Origin: Coemansia sp. RSA 487
Taxonomy: Eukaryota > Kickxellomycota > Kickxellomycetes > Kickxellales > Kickxellaceae
Reading direction: 5' to 3'
DNA: 48,568 nt
NCBI GenBank assembly: GCA_027577595.1
Contig: JANBRJ010000117.1
Span: 1-48,568, forward strand
The position numbers were made by a program, and so were the translations under genes. Under the pieces are notes generated by a model. The model searched no databases. It saw nothing but the letters and a program-made list of their open reading frames with translations, and was not told the origin of the DNA. Every line of letters starts with the position of its first letter. Positions within the stretch are counted from its first letter, which is position 1. Of the stretch, positions 39,065 to 48,568 are shown one piece after another.

Positions 39065-40600
39065 TCACTCGCCCCAAAGGTTCATAATTCGTATCATTCG
39101 TCTGTATGGCGATGGGGTCGCCGATGTAAGGAAAGATATACCTTGTATCCGCGCAATTGAGCTAGAGCACTCTTTAGAGCATGGTGAAGCAATATCGTTG
39201 TCGGTACCGCTTCTTACAGATAGTCTAGATATGCGATGGCATTTTTGGCGAATTTTCATGATCTGCTGAAGGGTTAGCTTTATATCTGGCGCTACTAGAA
39301 AGCGCAAGGGGTGATCATTGCGTACAGTATCAAAATCCAGTGTTGTTTGTGTCTTCATCGAGTTGTTCTCATTGTCATCGGGTTCGTCATCCTTGTTTCC
39401 AAAGCACGTTAATTTAATTGTGTCCAGTGGAAGCGACGATGTCAGCAAATGCCATATACCATGGACGGTGGTAATACATCTTTGCTTGAGTGCATGAGTT
39501 GACTGGATATCGATTCTGGACAGCTTTGGAATATTCTGCGAAATGGACAATGAATCGGTGTCAGATAGAGTCAGGAGACGAAGGTAGCGCAACTCGGGCC
39601 ATGTATTTGAAAACGATCCTCCATAGATTATATCAAGCGGAAATTCCGAGTCGGAGAAGATGGACGAGCACTCGGAAATCCTCAAGCACTTGAGTCGAGG
39701 AAACTCCGCAGCCTCAAAGTAGATGTGGGCGGGTATCCCGCGTAAAGAGTGTATACAAAGCTTGATGGTCAGCACTCTCAAAGTTGTCCAGATGCACTTT
39801 TCGCGTACAGCTGAGAGGGTAGATGGTGCTCGCGTTACGCCTGATGCAACGAGCTGAGTAGGACACAACCCGATGAGCTCGACCTTGTGGAGCTGCTGAC
39901 GTCCTGTGCAAAGCACGGCATTGATAATGCGAATGTCAATTGATGTGGTCAGCCGTATTGTCGACAAGTTGTTTGCAATGGGCATCAGTAGAATCGGGTC
40001 GTTGTGGGTGGTGATCGCCGATATTGGGTCATCTTCACGTAAAAACGCACAGACATGTATTTCCTCAAGCTTTGGCGAGTTCAGAAACATCACGGCTCTT
40101 CTCATGTCAATGGGGATACGCCCCCGAAGCGTTATTTTGCGGATATTTCCCAGCCGTGGCTCAATGTAGTTTGCAAGCCCTGGGAAGGCGCACTTGTGTG
40201 CATACATGATATCCAGCTCTTGCAACCGTGTCCACTTGTGCAAATCACAGAATGGCTGGAGGTCGGGGTTCTCGTGTGTCATGGAGTATCTGCGGTAATG
40301 CGACACAATGCCTCTGAATCTCACCGCTGCAAACAGCTTGCGCGTATAGTAGCCATAGCTGTCCTGTATCTCACTGAACATGGCATTGGGAAGACAGTCG
40401 TCAATGTAGATTGTGTGCCAGGCATAGCGCATTGCAATACGTCGCCACTCACTGTCAACATGTGTCAGGGTAAAATTGGCTCCCGTGAATTGCAAATCGC
40501 GTAGAGACGGCAACATTCCAGCTCCTTGCGCGTGGACTTGATGACTGTGTGCTATTTGGCATATGCGCTCCTTTACGTCACAGTTCAGCCTTGGTATCAT
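39065..40600 (-). CDS. F-box-like / LRR-like protein
   Basis: Single-exon gene of 511 residues. It begins MIPRLNCDVKERICQIAHSH, then FTLTHVDSEWRRIAMRYAWH; this resembles the F-box-like start (short helix, then W-R-x-x-A) of a large family in Kickxellales fungi. The rest holds irregular leucine-rich segments such as LQELDIMYAHKCAFPGL, LEEIHVCAFLRE and LRYLRLLTLSDTDSLSISQ, consistent with a curved solenoid that binds a target. I infer a substrate adaptor for ubiquitin ligation, but the F-box itself is weak and no partner is known. The remains at 47012-48404 look like a more distant relative. The gene lies between two FSP1-like genes on the same strand. Confidence 0.75.
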   Translation of the reverse strand: MIPRLNCDVKERICQIAHSHQVHAQGAGMLPSLRDLQFTGANFTLTHVDSEWRRIAMRYAWHTIYIDDCLPNAMFSEIQDSYGYYTRKLFAAVRFRGIVSHYRRYSMTHENPDLQPFCDLHKWTRLQELDIMYAHKCAFPGLANYIEPRLGNIRKITLRGRIPIDMRRAVMFLNSPKLEEIHVCAFLREDDPISAITTHNDPILLMPIANNLSTIRLTTSIDIRIINAVLCTGRQQLHKVELIGLCPTQLVASGVTRAPSTLSAVREKCIWTTLRVLTIKLCIHSLRGIPAHIYFEAAEFPRLKCLRISECSSIFSDSEFPLDIIYGGSFSNTWPELRYLRLLTLSDTDSLSISQNIPKLSRIDIQSTHALKQRCITTVHGIWHLLTSSLPLDTIKLTCFGNKDDEPDDNENNSMKTQTTLDFDTVRNDHPLRFLVAPDIKLTLQQIMKIRQKCHRISRLSVRSGTDNDIASPCSKECSSSIARIQGISFLTSATPSPYRRMIRIMNLWGE

Positions 40601-41056
40601 GTTTGCAAACCAAGAGTATAGTTGTCGAATATCATTAAAAATATGTGTTTAATAGATGAAAATGGTATCAAATGCATGTGGAAATATGTGGAGACCGAAG
40701 AATTTAAGAGCTGTTGGCTACTTGAGCAAAGTTGTTCTCATTTCTTCTCCAGCTCTTACATTTGCTTTTCTAACGCTTGTCAAAAAGTATAATGAAGTGG
40801 AAGTTGTGAAGCAGCCACACAAAACATGTGATACAAGATTACATATTATTGGTGGCAGAACTGAAGTATTCACTCATGCTTGCAACACTTGTCTCGATAA
40901 ACACACACGGGGGCACTAGTGTGGCCAGTTCTTAGAAGTGGTAAGCGTTTTTTTTTTTAAAAAAATATGAGAACGTCCCAAACTACTTACTGCACCATTA
41001 CCCCAGCAAATATTGATGTGAAAAAATGCAATGTGGGATGAGAAAAATATTATATT
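40601..41056. other. Intergenic spacer
   Basis: 456 bases between two minus-strand genes. An 87-codon plus-strand frame (40656-40919) has no recognisable features. Poly-A/T runs occur near 40950-40970. Nothing else is seen. Confidence 0.5.
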
Positions 41057-43387
41057 TTAATTATACTGCTCAAGATGTATTGTAGCTGTGGAGCTAGTGC
41101 AGGCAGAATCCATTAGTGAATGATAGAGCGGATCTGAACTCCGTTGAAGCATTTGCGGCGGAGGAGTTGCTGCATGGCTGTTGCTCTTAGTAACTTTGTC
41201 TCTGTTTCCTTCACGAATTTCATCCTGTGACTTGATGAATGACCTACTGGAAAACAGTGAGCGCTTCTTTTCGTGTCGAGGAAGGACAGGTCCATGCATA
41301 AGCGTCTGCGTGTGGCTCGCCCTTGACGAATTGGATGATATGGCAGACCTTTCTGTGTTCGTGGTGTTTAGTGAAACGCTGGATCTGAAGATCGCATCAC
41401 GAGTGTCAGTGGTTGAATAATGCGCGTCACTGCTGCCGGTGCTTCGCTTGCTGGTAGGGCTGAGGTTACTGTTAGTATACCTCAAGTGCGGTGTGGTAGG
41501 TGATGGTTCCATTCCTGGAGGAGAGTTGATATTATGCAGATCGTTCTCTTCGCTAGACGCATAGTCATCATTATCGGACGCATCAGAGTTGGTCGGCGAG
41601 ATTTGCTGGTGTTTCTGCCGAGAATAGTATAGCTCGGCATAAGGGAAGGCAACAACCGCATTTCTGTTTGCCTGCTTCTTCTGAACAGCAGATTGTCCGA
41701 GGGTGATTCTCTCACCATGGACATAGTTGTCCAAATTGTCAGCAGCAGAAAGAGCGACATTGGCCATGGCATGAGTCATGTTGTAAACTTCGTGCGTCAA
41801 ATCAGTTGCCACGCCTCCGTGCTTGCGAATTCGCTGCTGCTTTTGCTGCTGCTTCTGTTTCTGCCGCTTGTCCACTCTGCTGTGTGTAAATTCGGATGTG
41901 CTCGATATATAAGAATCAGGAGCGTTGATGAAACTGGGAGATTTGGACACCAGGGACATGTCTCGATCACCGCCGCTCACATATTTTGGCATTCCCGGAA
42001 ATTCCAGGTTAAACTCCTTGTAGCGGCGCGCCAGGAAAAGCTCTTTGCTCTTCATTATCCGTGTTGGGATGTCGCCCAGCACTATCCACGGCGTTTCAGT
42101 GACTCCCGAATTTGGTCCCATCGCGACGGCCATAAACTGAGCCGGGTCATGCCATTGCTTTAGCTGGACATCAAACCATCTGCTTTCGCCGCGGTACCAT
42201 AAATCAGCCATGCGCGCCATGCATCGTGCTACGTGGCTTCCTTGGCTGTCGGCGCGATATGCCTGCTTCTCGCCTCCCGTGTTGCACACATCTCCAGCCG
42301 CAAAAATCCAAGGAAGTTCCGGGTGGTTGACTTGTAGCGTAGGAAGCACCCGGATCTGCTGTGACTTGTCGTCGATGATTTTGTGCTTGAAGATCGGATC
42401 CAGCGTGTCCATGAATGATGTTTTGAAGGTAATGCCATTGCAGAGAAACTGGAAATGCGAAAATATCATGCGTCCCTTTGACGTCTTGAGCCACCGCCCT
42501 TCGACCCTGTGCTTTAGAGGGTCATTCTCCGGAATAATCACGCGCTCATTGAGCAACACTCTGACACCCATGGATTTAAGCTTTCTGTGTGCCTTTCGCG
42601 ACATGGCCTTGCTGTTTGTCTCTGTGGACATGAGACGAGGGCCGGAGTGGATGATGATCACGACCTTTGATGGGTACTCAGTGGCGATCTCAGCGGCAAG
42701 ACCAACCCCCGTGGGACCACCGCCGATAATCAGAATCGAGTCTGACTCATGGACCATCTCGGAAAACATGCGGAGCTCGGCAATCCCTCTCACGCTCGAA
42801 GTTGTTTCGACCTTGCACGGCGGTGGATATACAGATCCCGATGCCACCAGGAGCGAGTCAAAGTCCACCTTGTGGCCATCACTGAGAATAACTGAATTCG
42901 GGTACACCGACGATACCTCGCCCTTTATAACCCTGTTGTGCGGGTAATGGAATATATTGTCATATGGGAGCCACATTAGATCGATCAGCTCTGGCTTTAC
43001 CATTGCGCGCAGTGCTCCGAGGTTGTAAAAGTACTGATCGCGCCTCTCGATGACGGTAATCGTAGCAATGTGAGGAAGCAGCAGACTCTCGAGGTCCTGT
43101 GCTGCACGAATGCCTGCGAACGATCCGCCGATAATGACAACGTGAAATGTTTTTGACGTGCGCGCAATGTTCATATTATGCAGGTTCTGTACGGTCGAGT
43201 CGGCGCTAACGTGTTTTGCCTTTTTGTTAGCGTTTACGTGAAATCCGTTGTACGTTGCTGTTGGAGGAGTATCCTGAGTGGCAGCGGCATGGTGGTTGTG
43301 GCTGGGATGATGCTTTCGGATTATGTGAGTTTGGAACTCAGCGGCTGTAGGCGGCGTGCCTGGCTGAGAGCTGGGAGCGGTAAGCAT
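41057..43387 (-). CDS. FSP1/AIF-like oxidoreductase with long extensions
   Basis: Encodes 776 residues from ATG 43387. The first 80 residues are Pro/His/Ala-rich. The oxidoreductase core follows: FAD motif VVIIGGSFAGIRAA at 83-96, TVIERRDQYFYNLGALRA, the NAD(P)H motif LIIGGGPTGVGLAAEI and the second FAD motif WIFAAGDVCNTGG. After the core (about residue 460) comes a 300-residue tail rich in Ser, Asn, Gln and Lys, with KQKQKQQQKQQR and many likely phosphorylation sites. Relatives of FSP1 are usually near 370-450 residues, so both ends are additions. Upstream codons to 43492 are open but lack an ATG of clear merit. Function is inferred as NAD(P)H-quinone type oxidoreductase; the tail may localise it. 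Confidence 0.85.
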   Translation of the reverse strand: MLTAPSSQPGTPPTAAEFQTHIIRKHHPSHNHHAAATQDTPPTATYNGFHVNANKKAKHVSADSTVQNLHNMNIARTSKTFHVVIIGGSFAGIRAAQDLESLLLPHIATITVIERRDQYFYNLGALRAMVKPELIDLMWLPYDNIFHYPHNRVIKGEVSSVYPNSVILSDGHKVDFDSLLVASGSVYPPPCKVETTSSVRGIAELRMFSEMVHESDSILIIGGGPTGVGLAAEIATEYPSKVVIIIHSGPRLMSTETNSKAMSRKAHRKLKSMGVRVLLNERVIIPENDPLKHRVEGRWLKTSKGRMIFSHFQFLCNGITFKTSFMDTLDPIFKHKIIDDKSQQIRVLPTLQVNHPELPWIFAAGDVCNTGGEKQAYRADSQGSHVARCMARMADLWYRGESRWFDVQLKQWHDPAQFMAVAMGPNSGVTETPWIVLGDIPTRIMKSKELFLARRYKEFNLEFPGMPKYVSGGDRDMSLVSKSPSFINAPDSYISSTSEFTHSRVDKRQKQKQQQKQQRIRKHGGVATDLTHEVYNMTHAMANVALSAADNLDNYVHGERITLGQSAVQKKQANRNAVVAFPYAELYYSRQKHQQISPTNSDASDNDDYASSEENDLHNINSPPGMEPSPTTPHLRYTNSNLSPTSKRSTGSSDAHYSTTDTRDAIFRSSVSLNTTNTERSAISSNSSRASHTQTLMHGPVLPRHEKKRSLFSSRSFIKSQDEIREGNRDKVTKSNSHAATPPPQMLQRSSDPLYHSLMDSACTSSTATIHLEQYN

Positions 43388-45284
43388 GCTGTGTACGTCA
43401 AAAATATATCTTTTTAAACAAGGATCAAGATTCTTTCGAGATGTAAGAAACAATAGACTAGAAGAAATTAAGGTAGTTTTGGTAAACGGCAATGAAAAGG
43501 ATTAGCAATTTAAATTCATGATAACGAACGACTAGATAATGAGAAAAGGTCAAAGCTGCGCTTTTATACTTGCGCTGCCTGGCGAAAGGAAAAGTTAAAA
43601 ATGAGTTTGTTTCTTGAAACAGTGTCCATCCCAACAACTCTGACAAATTAGACTGCTATAGTCACCTGCTTTAATACCAGTGGAATGATGCGGTTAATTT
43701 GCGGACTTTAGTGCAACTGGTATCCAATTGAACAGAGAATGGACAAAATCAGCCCAGCAAGCACCAGTAGCGGATAACAATAATTTTATATTGGCCGTTA
43801 CACAACTGCGCTTTCGGCCAAAATATTTTTTAAAAAAGTTAGTTGGTATTGCGGAGAAGGCTGCTAGCAATACCAACAAGAAAAACAAAGATAAACATAT
43901 AACGTAAAACATACCTTTGACTTGATAAAAAGAAGAAACTGATAGGTTCCTTTGTGGCAATTTTGTAATATCCAGACGGCAACAATACAAGATACTGTAG
44001 AAAACAGCTGGGATTTGGAAGAAGTGTTAATGATAGTGGTGGTGTCGAATTTTCAGATCATTTTTACCGCCCAGAATTGCGTTACTCCAGATGGCCATGG
44101 TTTATATTCATCGTCCTTGATATCTGCTGTCAAGACTATTTATTGTGACCGTTACACAAGTGTAAAGCACTTTAGAAGCAACTGCTCTGTTGAGTAGGAC
44201 AGATTGCGCATACACGTTAAAATGGCGTGGAAAGACATGCAGAGTAAGGGAAAAGAAGGCGGATGCAATAGGATAAAGTGGCTTGTTGAACTTGCGTCAG
44301 TTTTCTGTTTACCTTTTTGGGCACCGGCCGTCTTCTGATGGCCGGTGGATTATCTTGGGGTTGGCCGGCAAACCGGTGCCTATAGGCGGTATCCAAAAAT
44401 ACTGGCGCGATCTTCTCTTGCGGACATTATAAATTGAAAGACAGTGTATGCAACCTGCCTTTCCGGAGGAATGGATCAGATCTGCAATAGAGATAAGGGC
44501 TTGTGTTGCTTTTTTTATCACAACAAACGTGTAAGCATTGACTGATATGTAGTTTTTTTTACCTATTTGGATTGCCGATCGTAGAAACAAACCCAACAAT
44601 AAAGAGTTGTGCTCTGCCAACATAAATTTGCATACAGTGATGTAGTAACGGGCAAGTCTGTGCAGACGAGCTAGTACGCAACAGAGACAGATAAATGACA
44701 TGGCCATGTTCTGCTGTGCCCCCCACGTGTATGGATGTTACAACCATCATTGATATCAAAACAAAAAAGCCACTTCTGTCAGATCCACCGCACTGCATAC
44801 CGCTTTGCTTTTTTTTATCACGGATATGCTTGTTGCTGGAACTGCATTCTTAATGTGGAAATGCCAGTTTTCTTGTTAGATACGCGGATCTGTAAATTCC
44901 GCTCGCCGTATCGCCGGTTCATGTGAAAATGGAAACATAACCAAGCCCAACAAGCATAAAAATAGCGACCCGTTTTGAAGACGAAATTGATTATCGTCAG
45001 ATTACCAGCGTATTACGAAAACAAAAGAGCCACCCTATTTAAGGCAGTTTGACTTCATTTCGGATCATCGGACATTTAGAAAAACAATATGTTGTTAGGG
45101 ATTGAAATTAGCAGCATAATTGTTTGCTTAATTGCATATAGTCAATCTCTGAAAAGTCCCAACATCCGATATTCAAAAATGGATAATCGCATATTCTCTA
45201 AGCGCAGGTTAGAATTATACAAGAAGCATTATGTTTCAATTTTTCAGCATTCAGTTAAAAGCAAATAATAAAATGCTATGAAGT
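43388..45284. other. 1.9-kb gene-free region
   Basis: A/T-rich apart from a G+C-rich block at 44319-44400. Minus-strand frames at 43694-43990 (98 codons) and 44309-44707 (132 codons) show no family features. The right end holds the 3' end of the J-protein gene; the left end holds the promoter of the long FSP1-like gene. The hairpin block is listed separately. Confidence 0.5.
44320..44380. repeat. G+C-rich alternative-hairpin block
   Basis: CACCGGCC at 44322-44329 pairs with GGCCGGTG at 44340-44347 around a 10-base loop. GGCACCGG at 44320-44327 can instead pair with CCGGTGCC at 44373-44380. The two foldings exclude each other. The surrounding DNA is A/T-rich. Confidence 0.75.
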
Positions 45285-46172
45285 CTAGGTTAGATCAACT
45301 GGATCTGGAAAGCATAAATTAAATTCAATGTACAGGTCCCCCGGCTCTCTTTTGTCAGATGATCCCAAGCCCTTTCCTTTCAGCATTTTGGTGACACCCG
45401 TTTTGGTGATTTCATTTGGGTTTAGCTGAAAGCCTACAATGTTTCCAAGTGGGTGTCGTATAAATATCTCGCCGCCGCCTTGCGCAACATTTTCATCAAT
45501 GTCGATTTTGCAGAACAGGTCTGTTCCTTTCTGAAGAAAAAATGGATAGTCGATTCTGTTGATAATGACAATTAGATCTCCAGGTAAGCAGCTCGTTGCT
45601 GTCTTCAATCCCTTTCCCTTGTATACTAACCGCTGTCCGTCCTTTGTCCCCCGTGCAATGTCAACATCTACACAGGTATCTTTGGTAATAACCTTGGTTT
45701 TCTTTCCGTGGTACATGTTTCTTATGGACATATCCATCACGTATACAATGTCGTTTTTCTGTACAACCCAGTCAGGTTTAGGATACATAAACATCTGACG
45801 GCTTCCTGCACAGGTGCTATCTGTGCCGCTATATAGAATGTGCGTACAGAACAGGTCGTAAATTCGTCTGGTTTCGTAGTTACCAAGAACTTCATATGCA
45901 TGTTGGACAAGTTTAATTATATCGCTGGCGCCAGGGTAGTTGTCGGGATTATGTTTTGTTATGTGCTGCTTGTAGGCCTCTTTTATTTCTGCTGCCGATG
46001 CGCTGTTTCCTAATCCGAGTATTTTGTAGAGATAAAAGGTAGGTGCATCCACAACCTAAATTATAGACAAATTAAAACAAGATGGTACCATTAGCAAGCA
46101 AATGGATAATGGAAAGTGAGTGATCAGTGTTTTGGTATCATTATTGTGGTACGTACGATAGTTGGCTTCATT
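45285..46172 (-). CDS. J-domain protein with NPD in place of HPD (two exons)
   Basis: Exons 46172-46158 and 46055-45285 join in phase 0 across a GTACGT...TTTAG intron of 102 nt and give 261 residues. The large exon alone lacks an ATG, which pointed to the small first exon (MKPTI). The J-domain is at about 11-72 (FYLYKILGLGNSASAAEIKE); its loop reads KHNPDNYPG, so the invariant HPD is NPD at 41-43. No Gly/Phe region or zinc finger follows. The two DnaJ C-terminal peptide-binding domains are present (VDVDIARGTKDGQRLVYKGK, later GEIFIRHPLGNIVGFQLNP and LKGKGLGS). It is a class-B-like J-protein, shorter than the usual 330-350. Loss of His in HPD normally abolishes stimulation of Hsp70, so its role may be different. 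Confidence 0.88.
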
Positions 46173-47011
46173 TTTGTTCATGTATCTGCTACTCGTGTAT
46201 ATCGTGTATAGATTGGTTAAAACCTCCAGCAATAAATGAACGTATAGGAAAATAAAAGTATAAAAATGAGCTAAAGAAAACCACTGCAGTAGTAAAAAAT
46301 GGTTGAGACAAATAAAGATTGGACTTCTTTTTATATTTATGACCAAGCTTCATAACGCATTTCCTCTTTGGTTTAAAATACAGAAAGCCTACTTATTAAA
46401 AGTAAAAGGCTGGTGGTTTCTTTGTATTCATCTTTAAAGAAGCTTTATTTTCACACAATTTCTTTTAACAATCTTTGTATAATGACTTTAACCAGACAGG
46501 TATGATATCAACTTGATATTCTTGCCACCGTTTATAAAGAAAACAGTGGCAACTATGCTCTCCAATTGCTAGTTTTCTGCATGTATGCCGATTGTTTAGT
46601 TAATTAGACACATATTTAGTTGTTATTTGGCTGAACTATTGTGGATTATGCGTAGACATGCTTGTGAAGTAGAATATTTCGTTTTAAAACACGACACTTC
46701 TGTTTTCACTAGGTTCTTCATTTCTGATCAGCAGGTGTAGGTATGTACTGCTCCAAACAAGTCATTTTAAAGACATCTGTACCAAGTAGCTTTTTACACG
46801 GTTTTATGAAGAGGAAAGTATATCTAGGAAATCAAAAGGAAAGAAAAATAATTGTACTAGTCGGTAGGTAATATAGATAAGACATTCTGCTTCCCTATAC
46901 TTATTGGCTCAAGTTCCAAGCTACCAGTAAACGGCGTTTTGTAAACAAATTTTGTTTTTAATTGACTAAAATGTACCCCTTTAAGGTTTGGAAGCTTTGG
47001 GATTAGTTCTT
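46173..47011. other. Intergenic region
   Basis: 839 A/T-rich bases between the J-protein start and the remains of an F-box-like gene. No frame of interest, RNA gene or repeat was found. Confidence 0.5.
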
Positions 47012-48404
47012 TTAGTTCATCAATACGTACTGGATAATGTATGCTAATTGAATTGCATTCAAATGTTTCCAGGCTATCTTCTCGATATTAAGACCGCTAT
47101 ATACTGTGCAAAGATGTGCTTCTGCATAGCTAGCTAGACTGAGTATCCTGAACATCTCATTTATGCGTCTATAGAAGTTGTCAGCAATAGCTTTCCTATA
47201 GTCTGCTTCAATATGGCATCTAAATAATAGCTTTGCCTTATACATATTGAGATCAGTCAATATAACACGTGCATCTCTCATATTAAACTCATTTTTGGCA
47301 TCTATCAAAGGATTAGAAACTATAAAACACTGGAAGTGCCAGCTTACATATTGGAATAAATACATATTCAAGCTTTGGTGATATTACTCTGTAATTATGC
47401 ACATGAGGAAAGGGACTAGAGGTAGCACCTACCACATCGTCTTTATCCTCTGTACCATCTTCATCTGTATCGATATCTGTAAAAAGGCGATACAATATTT
47501 TAAGCCTATTTAATTCATTAAAGCACAACTGTTTTAATGGATCTCTTGTTTCAAAAAATATCCAGTCACAATACGGGTCAATATCATACAAATGGCGTAC
47601 TTTTAGACTCTCATAGTTCATCTTTGGTAGATTCGCTCTATAGCTTTCCTCTCCGTTTATTCAAATATCTGCCAGCCTTCCTGAAAAGACCTTTGCTTTC
47701 TCAAGCCCTGTATATGGGTAGCTAAACCCAGTCAATTAGTTTGCATAGCCTTTAATCAGTGACTGAGCAAATTCTAAAAATATGGATGATTGGAGCGATT
47801 TACGTCATTCAACATAATGAACATTCGGAATAAGCATAGAAACCTCTTTGCCAAGGCAATCTGCTTCCAAGATAGTTTGAGGCGAATTAGCCATATATTC
47901 ATACGTGTACTTCGAGTATGAAATTGATTCAATGTCTCTAACACTTTCAAGCCGAAATGTATTGTTTTGCAACTTTTTAGAATATACTTGCTAACAGCAG
48001 ATTCATCTTTACCTTCCGAGCTATTTATTTCGTAACATGAATCATAGTGAGTTTTCCTCTGAATCATTGCCATTGTCCTGATCATCGCTAAACCAACAAT
48101 AGCGTTCATTAATGCGACCATATTTGACAAGTGAAACGCCATGCACTATTGCAAGCGCTAACTGTCTCCATATTCTGTATTTTGACAAAAGTGCAAACTT
48201 TGTGCCCTATTCTCTAGGTTAGTAACGGTCAGTATCTTTCAGATGTCTGTAGTTTGTACCCCAGTAGAAAATCCTCAAAATAATGAAGTCAGGAAGCTTG
48301 TAAATATGCACATTCAATGTAAAGGGTGGTGGAATATGACGAAAAATTGAAAATATAAGGAAAAGAGAAAAAAGGAAAGAAAAATAGGCTGAAGTATTAA
48401 CCAT
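47012..48404 (-). pseudogene. Broken F-box-like / LRR-like gene
   Basis: Minus-strand pieces in family order: an F-box-like start (IYKLPDFIILRIFYW) after ATG 48404, then KFALLSKYRIWRQLALAIVH near 48190, LESVRDIESISYSKYTYEYM near 47950-47890, a long run from MNYESLKVRHLYDIDPYCDW (47621) to KLEYVFIPI, and a final run ending IQLAYIIQYVLMN at 47012. A perfect TACTAAC branch-like site followed by TAG lies near 48210-48225. A 46-nt intron (47347 to 47302: GTAAGC donor, CTAAT branch, GATAG acceptor) joins the last two runs in frame. The other joins need frame changes, and stops lie at 47805-47640. I infer a decayed gene with relic introns; a working gene with more introns than I can see remains possible. 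Confidence 0.5.
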
Positions 48405-48568
48405 TTTGCTCTGTAAGTACAATGGCAGCCTTTTGTTTTTCTTTTCAAAGAAGAAAATTAGCCAACTGTCCGGCTTTATAGCTCTTTTACAAACATGTAC
48501 GTCGATAAACAATACCAATCGATATTAATGCAGCAGCTAGGTAGCTAAAGATACCAGAGTAACTTCCA

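Noticed and set aside
1-48568. tRNA, rRNA, snRNA and CRISPR scan
   Set aside because: By-eye search of gaps for B-box-like GGTTCRANTCC, U6-like segments and regular repeat-spacer arrays found nothing convincing; a covariance-model search would be decisive.

Overview
The window looks like a piece of a fungal nuclear genome. It has split genes with short introns (46 to about 120 nt, one of 511 nt), GT-AG splice sites plus one GC-AG intron, a mix of strands with no operons, and core eukaryotic genes (poly(A) polymerase, SF3b subunit, CAF-1 subunit, p115/Uso1). Fast-changing F-box-like/LRR-like genes and a fungal Myb/SANT-like gene, together with an early-diverging flavour to the proteins, suggest Kickxellomycotina (a Coemansia relative). 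That placement is inference from style only. I see no virus-like element, complete transposon, CRISPR array, rRNA or tRNA.

Layout. 0.2-5.1 kb: a Tudor-like nuclear protein, a WD40 protein, and SF3B2/Cus1 on the opposite strand. 5.3-6.1 kb: decayed coding sequence on the minus strand. 6.2-10.6 kb: three minus-strand genes (Myb/SANT-like protein, Tda10-like P-loop kinase, and a two-exon GATA factor with an 18-residue zinc-finger loop). 10.6-12.8 kb: a long gene-free stretch upstream of the GATA gene. 12.8-15.5 kb: CAF-1 p60 (Cac2) and a four-exon glycolipid transfer protein share a divergent promoter. 15.5-19.0 kb: a 2.3 kb gene-free stretch leads into an unrecognised, mostly disordered protein. 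19.3-21.2 kb: a small membrane protein with a Cys-rich C-terminus (SelS/SelK-like architecture), tail to tail with a four-exon F-box protein that has N-terminal CxxC pairs. 22.5-24.5 kb: poly(A) polymerase. 25.6-27.9 kb: tandem secreted CBM9-like proteins. 28.2-29.7 kb: a twin-histidine ammonium transporter. 31.7-36.5 kb: an OCRE+PRCC-domain protein divergent from p115/Uso1. 36.6-43.4 kb: two FSP1/AIF-like FAD oxidoreductases flanking an F-box/LRR-like gene. 45.3-46.2 kb: a J-protein whose HPD motif reads NPD. 47.0-48.4 kb: an apparently broken F-box-like gene.

How the genes relate. Most are unlinked housekeeping genes. Several act in RNA or chromatin work (SF3B2, PRCC-like, poly(A) polymerase, CAF-1, Tudor-like, GATA factor). 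Only the tandem CBM9-like pair, and more loosely the two FSP1-like genes, look like local duplications or functional neighbours. I found no cluster that adds up to a clear new system. The most interesting leads are the SelS-like protein with a Cys-Cys-Gly end, the NPD J-protein, the OCRE/PRCC fusion, the GC-AG intron and the gene-free leaders at 10.6-12.8 and 15.5-17.8 kb.
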